Part shown: one piece after another, positions 24,720 to 35,300 of the stretch
Layout: the number at the start of each line of letters is the position of its first letter
Numbering within the stretch: position 1 is the stretch's first letter
Assembly: GCA_951812925.1 (NCBI GenBank)
Contig: OX638369.1
Location: 22,969,329-23,033,328, forward strand
Reading direction: 5' to 3'
Source: Calliopum simillimum
Lineage: Eukaryota; Arthropoda; Insecta; Diptera; Lauxaniidae
DNA length: 64,000 nucleotides
The notes under the pieces: model-generated
What the model saw: only the letters and a program-made list of their open reading frames with translations
Databases searched by the model: none
What the model was told of the DNA's origin: nothing
Position numbers and translations under genes: made by a program

Positions 24720-26040
24720 AAATATTTGTGAAACTAAAAATTAAAGTAATCGCCAACAGAATATTGCTGATACTATTAAAATGACAAAAATCGCAAAACT
24801 ATCAACAAAATATTGCTAAAAAAATTTAAATTATAATAATCATCTTAAAGTCGCAAAATGTTGCTAAAACCATCAAAATAACAAGAATCGTTTGAAAAAC
24901 AATGTTGATGAGACTGTCAAAATAACAGATATCGCCTAAAAGTGAACAATAAGCTAAAAGCATCAAGATGACACAAATCGTATGAAAATCAACAAAATAA
25001 TGGTGAAACTGTCAAAATAACAAAAATCTTTTCAGAGTCAAGAAAATATTGCTGAAACATTTACATTACAAAAATCAAACTCAACAAAATATTGATGAAA
25101 CCATCGAAATACCACGAATCTCTTGAAAACCCATAAAATGTTTCTGAAACCATTAAAATAATTAAAATCGCCGCAAAAGGTTCTTGAAACATTACAATTA
25201 CAAAAATCGCCTTAAAGCCAACAAAATCTTGCTGAAACCAACAAAATAACGCAAATAGTATAAGAATCAACAAAATGTTGCTGAAAAATCAAGATTGCAA
25301 AAATCTTCTTTAAGTCAACGAAATGTGGCTGAAACCATAAAAAAAACAAAATCGTCAGAAAAACAACAAAATGTTGCTGAAACCAACAAAATAACACAAA
25401 TCGTCTAAAAGTCATCGAAATGTTGCTGAAACCATTTAAATAACACAAATCAAGGAAATGTTGCTGACACCAACAAAATAACACAAATAGTCTTAAATAC
25501 AAGAAAATGTTGCTGAAAACATCAAAATTTTAAAAATCGTCTTTAAGTCAACGAAATGTTGCTGAAACCATAAAAATAGCACAAATAATCTGAAAATCAA
25601 CAAAATGTTGCTGAAACCATAAAAAAACACAAATCGCCTAAAGATCAATGAAATGTTGCTGAAACCATTAAAATATCATAAATCGTCGTAAAATTACAAA
25701 AATCAGCTCAAAGTCAACAAAATGTTGCTGAAACATTTACACTACAATAATAATCTTTAAGTCAACAAAATGTTGATGAAAACATCCAAATAATAAAAGT
25801 CGCCACAAAATGTTTCTGAAACATTAAAATAACAATAATCGCCTTAAAGTCAAAAAATGTTGCTAAAACTATCAGAATAACAAAAATCTTCTTAGAGTCA
25901 ACAAAATGCTGCTGAAATAATAAAAAAAAAAAAAAAAAAAACAAACTGAAAATTACTGAAATGATGCCGAAACCAACAAAATAACAAAAACCTTCTTTAA
26001 GTCAACGAAATGTTGTTGAAACGTTTAAATAACAAAAATA
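24720..26040 (+). repeat. ~50-bp minisatellite (AAAATGTTGCTGAAACC)
   Basis: About 25 degenerate units read roughly GTCAACAAAATGTTGCTGAAA, then CCATCAAAATAACAAAAATCG (written here as two adjacent halves). On the minus strand the unit length leaves an open frame of repeated FCWFQQHFVD-type residues, a by-product of the repeat. The array ends where the Penelope-like element begins. Confidence 0.9.
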
Positions 26041-26197
26041 TTAATTTTATTTATTATTAGTTTCGAAACTAAAAATAATATTCGGACAATACCGCACGGT
26101 CGAATTTAATATTTTGCAATTCTTTAAAAAAGATCTTAAAAACCGCCTTATTGACCGCGCTATTTTTAAAAAAATTAAAACAAAATTAATAAGATTT

Positions 26198-26258
26198 AAA
26201 ATTTATTAAGTGGATGCATTTCGACTTTCGTCATCATCAGCACAAACGTTTTTCAAGA
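26198..26258 (-). ncRNA. Hammerhead ribozyme, type I-like, of the Penelope element
   Basis: On the minus strand the core box CTGATGA (26234-26240) is followed by a 3-bp stem II, GAC/GTC, with a GAAA loop. The second core box GAAA (26219-26222) comes next, then ATGCAT and C. GTG before CTGATGA pairs with CAC after the predicted cleavage point, and an A-run/T-run pair (GAAAAA with TTTT) can extend stem I. ATGCAT is fully self-complementary, as expected for the weak stem III of the dimer-forming hammerheads reported in Penelope-like elements. One oddity is an extra U between CTGATGA and stem II. Cleavage would fall between 26213 and 26212. Confidence 0.7.
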
Positions 26259-26506
26259 CTAACAAAATCAAATAAATTAAAACACCATTAACATAACTGC
26301 TTAATCAATGTAAACATTACAGCGTCAAAGTAAAAAGCATAAAACAAAAATACAGATTAACAGTGGCAAAGCAAAAAAGCAAAGAAAAAAATGTTTTTGA
26401 ACATATTAATGCACAGCTGTGCAGAACAAATAAATAAACAAAAATGAAAGAGACAAGTGCAATTGAAATAAACATAATGCATAAAAACACCGCAACTAAA
26501 AAAGCT

Positions 26507-27118
26507 TTACTTGTAAAGCACATTAAACAAAGATGACTTGATCGGAGCTTCCATCGTGTTCATCGTTATGCTTTTATTTTTGTGCATGTAAATGCTTTCG
26601 TAAGCGTCCAATCTCCTTTCTTCTCCAACATGTCTAACTAATTTCAGCTGTTCTTTGCTAAAACTATGCGAATTTTCTAATGCGTGTAAAGCAACAGCTG
26701 ATTTGTTTGGCCTATCGTACTTTATATGTCCTATGTGTTCGTTGAACCTCGTTTCAATATTTCGCTTCGTCTGTCCAATATATTTTTGTTCACATTCGTT
26801 GCAACTAATTTCGTATATCCCAGCTTTCTTCATGGTTTCTGTTTTGTCTTTTGTTGACCCTAATAAATTTTTTATTTTGTCGTTGGAGGTAAAAACTAAA
26901 TCCATGTTTTGTTTTTTAAAAATTTTTCCTAATTTGTTTGTTATAGTTGGAGCATAATGTATTTGAATGCGTTTCTTCTCAGTGGTAATTGCTGATTTCA
27001 ATGTTGTCAAATTTAATCTTTTAATTGTTTTTGTTTGTTTTTCTACCATCTTCGTGATCATTTTATCATCATACCCGTTTAGCTCTGCTACATATTTGAT
27101 GTAGTTTAACTCTGTCAT
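26507..27118 (-). CDS. Penelope-like element, GIY-YIG endonuclease part
   Basis: This 203-codon stretch is in the same frame as the reverse transcriptase upstream and is separated from it only by a TAA and two codons, so it is the C-terminal half of one protein. Residues 100-102 are GIY and 113-115 YIG, followed by GQTKRNIETRFNEH with the conserved Arg (124) and His (128). The catalytic Glu is probably Glu174 in DAYESIYMHK. ISCNEC supplies a Cys pair before YIG, and the linker KNLLGSTKDK is typical of the family. The domain nicks target DNA to prime reverse transcription. The ATG at its start follows the stop closely; separate translation would need reinitiation or readthrough. Confidence 0.9.
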   Translation of the reverse strand: MTELNYIKYVAELNGYDDKMITKMVEKQTKTIKRLNLTTLKSAITTEKKRIQIHYAPTITNKLGKIFKKQNMDLVFTSNDKIKNLLGSTKDKTETMKKAGIYEISCNECEQKYIGQTKRNIETRFNEHIGHIKYDRPNKSAVALHALENSHSFSKEQLKLVRHVGEERRLDAYESIYMHKNKSITMNTMEAPIKSSLFNVLYK

Positions 27119-27124
27119 ATAATT

Positions 27125-28636
27125 TTATATATTTAATGGTAAGTTGCATAACCTAAACACCATCGAGTTGAATGCAGCTTTTTTGTATTGCAAAGGGCAA
27201 TACGAGTCATTAGGGATAAATCTCGGAACATTTGTTGGTTTTCTGTACACCGTTACTGCTAACCTATCACTAATATCTCTGTTAACCAGCACATCTAGAA
27301 AGGGTAATTTTCCATCTTTTTCAATTTCGCAAGTAAATTTCACCGTTGGCCACTTTGAATTCAAAACATCTAACGTTTCGTTTATCTTATTTACATTAAT
27401 GATTGCAAATACATCATCAACATATCTGAACCAGGTCTCTGGTAACATTTGTTCAGTTTCTAAATCTTGTTCAAATCGAGACATAAACAATTCTGCTAAA
27501 AAAGGAGACAACGAGTTTCCCATTGTTGTGCCTTCCTTAATCTTATAAAATCTATTTAAAAACTGGCAGCAATTGTACTCCATGCACAACTTAGCAGCTT
27601 TAAAATATATTTTCCTTTTCTCCTCATCATTTTCACGATCATTAAGCCACTCTTGCAGAAAATTTAGAGTATCTAGCATAGGGATGCTAAGAAACAGAGC
27701 CACAACATCAAAAGAAATAAGAACCATATCTCTATTAACTGTGACATTTTTGATTTTCTCCACAAATTCAAAAGTATTTTTCACACTTCTACTAAATCCT
27801 TGACTATATTTTTTGAACTCCTTGACAAGCCATTTAGAAATTTTTTCAGTTGGTGAATTTATACTTGAGATAATCGGTCTCATTTTCAAAATCGGTTTGT
27901 GCGTCTTTGGTAAGCCATAAAGTTTCGGAACTGACGGATTGGAAACCATTAAACTCCATTTAATCTTTGGTCCAAAAATCTCTAGTATATCTTTAAGTAA
28001 CGCCGTTGTACCTCTAATCATGCCAGGTAAAGGTGTTTTCTTCAGTTCAACGAAATTTGGAGCAGATGTTATTTCCTTCATTTTTTCATCATACTGCGAT
28101 CTGTCCATAATCACTAGATCTCTTCCTTTATCAGATTTAATGTAAACACAATTTTTAAGTTTAAGTTGTATAATAATTTTAGATTCTGTTAATTGTTTTT
28201 TAGTCACTTTTTCTCTTATTTTTGTCGCTTCTTCTAGAATGCTTTTGGATTCTTTTCTTATAATTACTTTTGTAATTTCTGGTAAAAATTTAATACCTGT
28301 TTCGATATCTGCTACTATGTCTTCAAGTGGTAAGCCTTTCGGTGTAGGTGTGTAATTTAATCCTTTTAAAAGGAAATTTGTCTCATCTACATTGAACTCT
28401 TTTGAAGAAATATTTCGTACAAATCTGTCTCTATCATTTTTAAATCTATTTTCATTTGAACTTTTGGTCGAAACATTATTAGAATTATTTAGTAGAAGTT
28501 TGAATTTTCTATTTAATTTCTTTTGCTTGATCGCACACTTTTTGGTTATTTTACTTGAACAATCTTCCAAAAAACACAGCAACTCAAAAAATTCCATATT
28601 TTTAGTTAGCCACAGATGCAAATTATAAACCTCCAT
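27125..28636 (-). CDS. Penelope-like element, reverse transcriptase part
   Basis: A 503-residue frame starting at ATG 28636. It has DKG at residues 169-171, YGLPKTHKP at 240-248, RPIIS at 253-257, motif A SFDVVALF at 308-315 with the catalytic Asp310, EGTTMGNSLSP at 368-378, and the catalytic YVDD box at 405-408. LPFLDVLV lies near 444 and VYRKPT at 463-468. All the main polymerase residues are present. It ends at TAA 27125-27127, and the same frame continues after two codons into the endonuclease, so one nonsense change has split an otherwise continuous ~709-residue protein. The N terminus may be short compared with full-length Penelope proteins of roughly 800 residues. Function is copying element RNA into DNA; whether this copy is active is doubtful. 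Confidence 0.93.
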   Translation of the reverse strand: MEVYNLHLWLTKNMEFFELLCFLEDCSSKITKKCAIKQKKLNRKFKLLLNNSNNVSTKSSNENRFKNDRDRFVRNISSKEFNVDETNFLLKGLNYTPTPKGLPLEDIVADIETGIKFLPEITKVIIRKESKSILEEATKIREKVTKKQLTESKIIIQLKLKNCVYIKSDKGRDLVIMDRSQYDEKMKEITSAPNFVELKKTPLPGMIRGTTALLKDILEIFGPKIKWSLMVSNPSVPKLYGLPKTHKPILKMRPIISSINSPTEKISKWLVKEFKKYSQGFSRSVKNTFEFVEKIKNVTVNRDMVLISFDVVALFLSIPMLDTLNFLQEWLNDRENDEEKRKIYFKAAKLCMEYNCCQFLNRFYKIKEGTTMGNSLSPFLAELFMSRFEQDLETEQMLPETWFRYVDDVFAIINVNKINETLDVLNSKWPTVKFTCEIEKDGKLPFLDVLVNRDISDRLAVTVYRKPTNVPRFIPNDSYCPLQYKKAAFNSMVFRLCNLPLNI

Positions 28637-28699
28637 TTCAATATTTGCAATTTTGCTTAGGTATTTTTTCTTAATAAAAAAAGTTTAATAACTATTATT

Positions 28700-30000
28700 T
28701 CTTAAACTTTGACTCCCACTTTTCGTTTATTTCATATTCCTTCTGCTGCAATAGCATATCTAATAACAGCGCATTGTAATTTAACGCCAGAGGGTGTTTT
28801 AAAAGCTGCTGCTTCTTATTTTTATTTACTGTGCATGACTGCACTTTTAAGCGTTTAGAAAATACGAAAAAAAAGAAATTTCTTTTGGCTACTTTTTTTT
28901 TGCATTTCTACTACTATTTTGCATAAACGTGATTATTGCTGTTTTCATATATATTTCTCTGCCACACATAGACCGTGTTGTAGATAAAGCGCTTGCCCAC
29001 TTTTTCACATTTATATTGCGCGGCAAAAGCAAGTGAATGGCGGAAAATGCCGCGCTGATGCCATGGAAATGAAAAAAAGAAAACTTGAGAAAGGATTTTT
29101 GTTGCCTTCTTGTACTTACAATTTAATTTGCTTTCAATATAAAATTCAAATTTTTGTAGTTTGCCGTTAGTCATGGTAAAACACAATGAAAATGTTTAAT
29201 ATGCATATGGCTGCTGGCAACATTAAAAGTGGTTTTTCTTTACTTGCTTGTTCGGTCAACATATAAATTTAAAATTTTAGAACAGCAAACTTAATATTTA
29301 TTTGGGAAATTTTTTAATCTGAATTTCAAAAATGCTTCAATGAAAAATGCTTTAATGTGGCAAAAAGCCACTCTTTAAATTAAAGTAAAATATTTAGTAG
29401 ATAAGTAAGAATACTTTTTGCGGTCACTAATAAAAACCAAACTTTATGATACATTTTTAACATCAATTTCTGATGCAACAAAATATCAGCCTTAATTCTG
29501 TTTACCTAAGTTACCAAAAAATTCATTTAAGCCAAAAATTATATTTTTGCGAATCATTTTCACTTACTTACACAATCAATTCCTAACAATTTTGGGTGTT
29601 ATTAGGTACCTTAGGCAAAGTAAATAGTTTTCTATAATTTATTATTTATAGCGCAAAAAAACAATTCGTGCTTTTTTTCACATAATGAAAAATGATTAAA
29701 TGATTCAATCTTTTGCGACCTTTTCGTATTTTTTTTTTTTGTGTATTTGGTCGTGCCCTTTTCAAGAGCCTCAAATTTGTAGCAATTTATTTTTTTAACT
29801 TCAACCATTATTGGTTTCACTTTACTTTTTAATATTTGATATCTCATGTCAAGTGACTATTAAGTGCTGTTTTTTTGTTGAAAACATGGCATAATTTTAA
29901 AAATTAGCTTTTCATTAAATTGCACTATGCAACACAAAAATGTGGATTTAAAATTGTTTTTTATTTTTTTTATTTTTTTTTTTTTGAGGGTTCCAAATCT
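28700..30000. other. Non-coding DNA, nothing recognised
   Basis: AT-rich. The minus frames at 28914-29186 and 29632-29847 have no recognisable domain and biased composition; I do not call them genes. Confidence 0.5.
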
Positions 30001-30019
30001 GATGGTTTTCTCCTATCAC

Positions 30020-30090
30020 ATCATAGATTTGAGTTATTCTTGATTTAAGGTTCAGAAAACTTTATTTTTAGACATATGGCGTACATCCAG
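30020..30090 (-). repeat. Fragment of the 59322-59875 palindrome family
   Basis: TTGAGTTATTCTTGATTTA and ACATATGGCGTACATCC match, in inverse orientation and order, the arm at about 59700-59790. The family continues at 31445 after the family A copy, which suggests a nested insertion. Confidence 0.6.
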
Positions 30091-30111
30091 GAAGTAGGTG
30101 CTGCAGTTGGG

Positions 30112-31203
30112 TAAATCTCCAAGAAATATACTAAAACATGCCTTTTTTTGTCCCCACCTATTTTTTTTTTTATTTTTTTATCACTTGAAAGTATAGAATA
30201 TGATAACATTGAAACATGGACAACAATTTAAAAAAATTAACATAAACTTTCAGGGTTGCCACATGTTCTTATTTTAGTTTCGCTTAGACAATATAAAATT
30301 AAAATAAAATTTTAGTCTCAAAACGCTTGAATAAACTTTAGAAAAATCCAACATAAATTTTCAAGGGCTGCCAGATAGTTGCTTTCGAAAATTTAATTGA
30401 AATCTTTCCTTTTCTAATTTCGCCATTATAATTACTTACACACTAAAAAATAATAGTTTAAGTCGCTAAAAATTTATCGTTAAAACTCATCGAACCGAAA
30501 TTTGGTTTAAGCAAACCTAACAAAAAAAAAAACCGGGTAGCAACCCTTAATGTTATTGTACAATTTCAGAAAAGTTTATATGAGCGGTTCCGAAACCAAA
30601 AATTTCAATTTAGTCAAAAACAGTAAGAATTATATCAGATTTTCGAAAATAACCGGGTGGCAACCCTAAAAATTTATACTGAATTTTTAAAAAGTTTATT
30701 TAAGTGACTTATGACTAAATTTAATTTTTTAAATAATAGTTTAAGCAAAACTAACAACAAAAAAGCCACGTGGAGTGTGACTTAAGGAAAATAATGAAAT
30801 GTTGCAAAGAACGACGGAGAATGATGAAACAGAGAATGATGGAATGCTGTAAAAACAGTAGTATCAAGATGAAAAAAGCATTTTTTTTTTTTTTTAAAGT
30901 TGAAACTGGTTTACAGCCCCTGTAATTGTTTACTGTTTTACTTATGTAAAGATAAAATAACGTGTTTAAAAAAAACTTACGCGGAGAATGATGCACACTC
31001 GCATTCTTCGCAAAATTTTTAAGCTTTTTTTAAAAAAAAAACACGAACACTCACAGTTGAATAACCAAAATTGACTGAGCTGAAAATGCACTGAACCGTC
31101 TCTTTTTCTTCTCTTACTCAATTTTTAACAAATTTACAGTTAGAATACGAAAAATTGAGCGAAGCTAGTCTAAATTGAGAAACCAACTTTCATGGTTGTC
31201 AAT
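30112..31203 (+). repeat. Dispersed repeat family A, copy 3
   Basis: Collinear with the copy at 5278-6305: ACATGCCTTTTTTTGTCC, GTCTCAAAACGCTTGAATA, AACCGGGTAGCAACCC, GAGCGGTTCCGAAACC, GAGAATGATG and CTTACGCGGAGAATGA all occur in the same order. No coding similarity. Confidence 0.78.
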
Positions 31204-31444
31204 TCTATATAAAAAAAAAAATTGTTCGAAGAGAACAGAAAAACAGTAGCTGAAATATATGTATATACAAACAATGTCGTATAATTTTTTTTGAAAATAA
31301 CGTAATATGCGAAACAGGCAAATTAAGTGCACTATGAAGCTGTTAGGGACAGCACGGAGAATGACTTTTTAACACTTTATGTTATAATTTCATAGTAAAA
31401 TATTGAAAATTTATATTTTTTCCAAGCAATTCGTATAGAGCGCT

Positions 31445-31565
31445 GGTTAAGTATCTGTATTACATGGAGATACTATTCATTGAAGTAAAAGTATCGCAAA
31501 GCCTTGTAAAGAACTATATTAAATTTGTATACCGTGTATACCATATTTTAGGCATTATCCAAGGA
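31445..31565 (-). repeat. Second fragment of the 59322-59875 palindrome family
   Basis: ATTCATTGAAGTAAAAGTATC and TAAAGAACTATATTAAATTTG (each a near match) correspond to the centre of the palindrome near 59540-59620. Together with 30020-30090 this brackets the family A copy. Confidence 0.6.
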
Positions 31566-31569
31566 AGAT

Positions 31570-32720
31570 TAATAAAAATGATCTATGGCTTATATTTTAG
31601 ATATTCTAAAACATTTTTTATGAAAAAAAAACCAAACAATCTCTCGTATGAGTTCTAGAAGAGATTAACAAATATTCATTAATTTTTGATCGATTTTCGC
31701 TACAAAATTTATAAAACTTTCCTTTCCATGTATGCTGCACTCCACACGGCGTATACATTGACTATGAAACTTTGTATTGTGGCGCAACATTTCTATTGCT
31801 ACTTTTATTGTTGCGATAATAAAAGAGTCATGTGTCGAAAAGAGTTTCGTATTTTATGGTATGGCGACATTTTTCCTTCAATTTTATTTCTTTTTGCTTC
31901 AATTGCTGACATTATTTTTTGATTCTAATTGTAACCGCAAGCTATGTTCTTGCAACTTAATCCGCCAAAACCACAAGACATTTATTATTGCCCCCCATTG
32001 GGTCCAGTATGTCCTAAAATTGTATTTTCTTTTATAATTGAATGTTACATTCATGCATACTTATTTTATGATCATTTTTGCATATAAAAATGTCGTGCAT
32101 ATACTCATGCAAAAGGTACATAACAAACACAAAACACTTTTATTGGCAATCTCGGTAAGCAACATTTAATGATCTTATAAAGCTAACAGCCATTACTTTT
32201 TAATGTTATTGCCATTAAAATGCAGTGCAACATATCTTTAAAGTTGTAAATCTGAGGCCAATAGCGACAAATCTCTTTTTACATTTTGCATTGTACATAA
32301 TAAATTTTATTTCGAAAACAATTTTATGGTGTCCTTTCCGGGATATGTCTTATTTCGTTATTGCATACAATAATTAACGCCAATATGGGAGCTCTCATAA
32401 TCTGTGCTGTAGAAGCTTTAAAGAGGCTGCACCATATTTTTCCAATCGATCTTCACAATACAAAATGGTCTCTTTATTTCTTACAGCAGTGCTTAATCTA
32501 TTTCTTTTGAAAAAATTCAAAGTTGAATAAGAATTTGCAATTTTCTTACGATATTTCATTTTAGGTTTCAGAAAGATCGATTGCAATGGAAAAGAGAAAA
32601 TGTAAAATAACTGTTGAAAAATCGAAAGCAATTCCGAAAACAAAATTTATTCATTAGTCATTATTTACATTATTTACAGTTGTTTTTGTAAATTCAAACT
32701 GCATATGGAACGAATGAACC
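31570..32720. other. Non-coding DNA, nothing recognised
   Basis: Mixed AT-rich DNA without element ends or coding similarity. Confidence 0.5.
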
Positions 32721-32727
32721 AACCAAG

Positions 32728-32867
32728 GACGTAGCCAGAATTTCGATTCATTTTTCTTGTTAAAATCCTACTAATGATCTGTGTAATTGCGATTTCTACT
32801 CCCTTTTTATTCTTGTTCGGGGGGGGGGGGGTTTGAACACCCAAAACCCCTTCCCTGGCTACGTCCC
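32728..32867. mobile_element. Small element with inverted GGACGTAGCCAG ends
   Basis: AAGGACGTAGCCAG near 32727-32740 is inverted as CTGGCTACGTCCCTT near 32854-32868. Between them is a run of 13 G (32819-32831), followed by TTTGAACACCCAAAACCCC. ACCAAC occurs close to both ends but not at matching offsets, so I do not claim a target duplication. Confidence 0.55.
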
Positions 32868-32917
32868 TTGCACCAACTCTTTCAAAGTGTTTTCAAAGGT
32901 TTTAGACTCGACATTTT

Positions 32918-33715
32918 TATACCCTACACCCAGGGTATATTCACTTCGTCCTTCCGTTTGTAACGCAGAGAAGGAGGCGTGGCAGATATAGAAAAGTGTA
33001 TATATTCTTGATCAGCGTCACCTCCTGAGTCAATATAGCCATGTCCGTCTGTCTGGCTGGCTGGCTGGCTGTACGTGGAAATATGTTTTACGGGAAAACT
33101 AACCATGATAATTCAATGATATTGGGATATTGGCTTTGTCGTAAAAGTTAACTCGTGGGATTGAAAATAAGCGAAATTGGTCAACGGACACGCCTACCGC
33201 CCCTACAAAAAATATATTCAAAATGCAACTTTAGAAGTATTTTTCACATTAATTCAACCAAAATACACTTAAATACTATGAATTATTAGCACAAGCTCTG
33301 AGCAAAAACTGAGTGAAATCGGACAAGAGGCCGTGGCACCTCCCATACAAGCAAAAGCTTCAAAACGCTATACTGAAAGAGTTTTTTGGGATAATCCAAC
33401 TAAATTTCACTCCAAAAGCTGAAGACTATAAATGCACGCTCAGAGCTAAAACTAGACAAACTCGGACAAGAGGGCGTGGCATCTCCCTTATAAGCAAAAG
33501 CTTCAAAACGCTATATGTACTTAAAACGTTTTTTGAGATAATCCAACCGAATTTCACTCAGACACTAAGAACAATAGATGCACGCTCTGAGCGAAACCTG
33601 GGTGAACTCGGACAAAAGGGTGTGGCACCTTCCATATAAGCAAAATTTTCAAAATACTGCAGTGTAGTGTATTTCATGTTTGGCCAGGATAAATGATACA
33701 CCCTTACTAGTATTC
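32918..33715 (+). repeat. Dispersed repeat family G, copy 2
   Basis: Head: TATACCCTACACCCAGGGTA, a small hairpin, then GTCCTTCCGTTTGTAACGC, TATATTCTTGATCAGCGTC, ACCTCCTGAGTC, GCCATGTCCGTCTGTC and CTGGCTGG repeats. Body: three ~145-bp units carrying GGACAAGAGGGCGTGGCA. Tail: CTGCAGTGTAG..GTTTGGCCAGG and ACACCCTTACTAGT. The head words are familiar from a repeat widespread in fly genomes (from memory). No coding capacity. Confidence 0.85.
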
Positions 33716-33849
33716 TGTAGAGAATGAGCTACGGGATTGTCGGCCAAAGTCTGAGATGAGGTCCAAGTCAAGGCCATAATTGACGAAGATCCAGAATAGA
33801 CACAAAAAATATTTTATTACTTTTTAAACACTTTTATGATTTTTAACCA

Positions 33850-34260
33850 TTTACTGAACAACTAGGGGCTCTGCCCCTGCCCGCTTCGCTCGCAAACCCC
33901 TGCGTAGCTCTTCCTATTTTTAATTATCTCTCTTTCACTCTGCGCGAAAAGATTATTTCTTATCACTACACATACCTTCGAAACTGTGTTACCGTTTTAT
34001 TCAATACACAAACCTTCAAACTGCATTAACACAGTGATTTAAAAACTGTAAGGAATATGAACTGTTACATTGTTTCTCAAACTGTAAAACCGCAGTGCTT
34101 ATCAAACTGTGGAAAGGACGAATTATTTCAATCCTCCTCAAACTGTATCGGCACAGTGATTGTCAAACTGTATCGAAGCTTCTATCTGCGCGAAAGATCA
34201 AGGAAGCGAACTTAATATCGCGCGCCACGACGACGACTGAAAACTATTTTATATAATAGA
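33850..34260. repeat. AAACTGT-rich segment with CTGCGCGAAA words
   Basis: GGGGCTCTGCCCCTGCCCGC starts the segment. AAACTGT or TCAAACTG recurs about seven times between 33975 and 34175. CTGCGCGAAAAGAT (33941) and CTGCGCGAAAGATC (34187) form a spaced pair. Probably an unclassified short element. Confidence 0.45.
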
Positions 34261-34351
34261 AAGATAAAACTTTTATCAGATTTTTCAACTCTGTTAAATC
34301 AAATGAACACAAGAACCTAAAACACTTTCATTTTCAAGTTCATTTCACATA

Positions 34352-35300
34352 GGGTGTAATCGATAAAGTTACGAAGAAGCCAAAACTAAATAACAAAATT
34401 TGCGCTTTAAAGGGGGGTCTAAAATGTACCCCTGAGGATTTGTTTTACAAAAAACATTTTCTTGGGTCACCCTAACATTTTAGAGAAAACTCTTTTAAAA
34501 GGAGACTTTTAAGTAATTGATTAGCTTTCTTAAAGTGAACTTGGTTTGTAAGGTCGGAAAGGATTTTGCAAAGTTTTGGACCTTTAAAGTTAATGCTTTA
34601 GATTTTTTTCCTATATCCTATATTTAGAATTTGGCGGCCATTTTAGTATAAAAAAGGTCCTATTATAATACTATTTTATAATTTTTTTTTTGAATCCTTG
34701 TTAAATTTCCTTTAATTCGGCAGTACAGTTGTTCTACCAATTTTTAATTTGATGTCAGAAAAAAATACTTTACCAAATATGTAGCAACATGCTTTGCGCT
34801 GTTGCCTTTTATCTGCTGGAGCCTTCAAACGGATTGTTCTTGAAAAAATTTTTCTGACATCAAATTAAAAAAACTGGTATGTTAAATGTACTACCGATTT
34901 AAAGGAAATTTAACGAGGATTCCAGAAAAAATTGCAAAAAGGCATGTTAACAAGACTATTTTGATACTAAAATGGGCGCCAAAGTCTCAAAATGTGGAAA
35001 AAAAATTGAAACATAAAATTTTAAGGTTCAGAACTTTGACAAATCATTTTGTAAACCAAATACACTCATAGAAAGCTCATACAATTATCTAAATGTTCTT
35101 TATAAAAAAAAGTTTTTTTCTAAAATGTTAGGGTGACTCAAAAAAAAAGTTTTTGTAAAAGAAGTCAGAAAATCAGCTTTAACATTTTAACTCCTCAGGG
35201 GTACATTGAAGACCCTCTTAGCAAGTGTAATTTTTTGTTAGTCTTGGCCTCCTCTATAACCTCCAAGCAAATTCATAACCTTATCGATTACATCCCGTGT
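34352..35300. mobile_element. Foldback element, family E, copy 1 (~950 bp)
   Basis: Long inverted repeat. The left end GGGTGTAATCGATAA and right end TTATCGATTACATCCC are near-complementary. Matching pairs continue inward: CCCCTGAGGA with CCTCAGGGG, GGGTCACCCTAACA with TGTTAGGGTGACTC, and AATTTGATGTCAGAAAAA with its complement around the centre near 34800. No coding capacity and no certain target duplication. Confidence 0.82.

Larger units (their letters stand above)
26085..28690 (-). mobile_element. Penelope-like retroelement, nearly intact
   Basis: Minus-strand unit containing, in order, an N-terminal region, a DKG motif, reverse transcriptase, a GIY-YIG endonuclease and, about 250 bases beyond the endonuclease, a hammerhead-type ribozyme. 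This order is that of endonuclease-positive Penelope-like elements. No second ribozyme was found upstream of the reading frame, so the 5' repeat is missing or the copy is 5'-truncated. Boundaries are approximate: the 3' side abuts the ~50-bp minisatellite, and the 5' limit is set where similarity to the expected gene ends. Confidence 0.9.

Noticed and set aside
25061..25944. Minus frames with FCWFQQHFVD repeats
   Set aside because: By-product of the ~50-bp minisatellite; the periodic residues follow the DNA unit.
33700..33715. CTAG in the family G tail as a Helitron 3' end
   Set aside because: There is no hairpin at the required distance and no TC start at the other end, so the match is probably coincidence.
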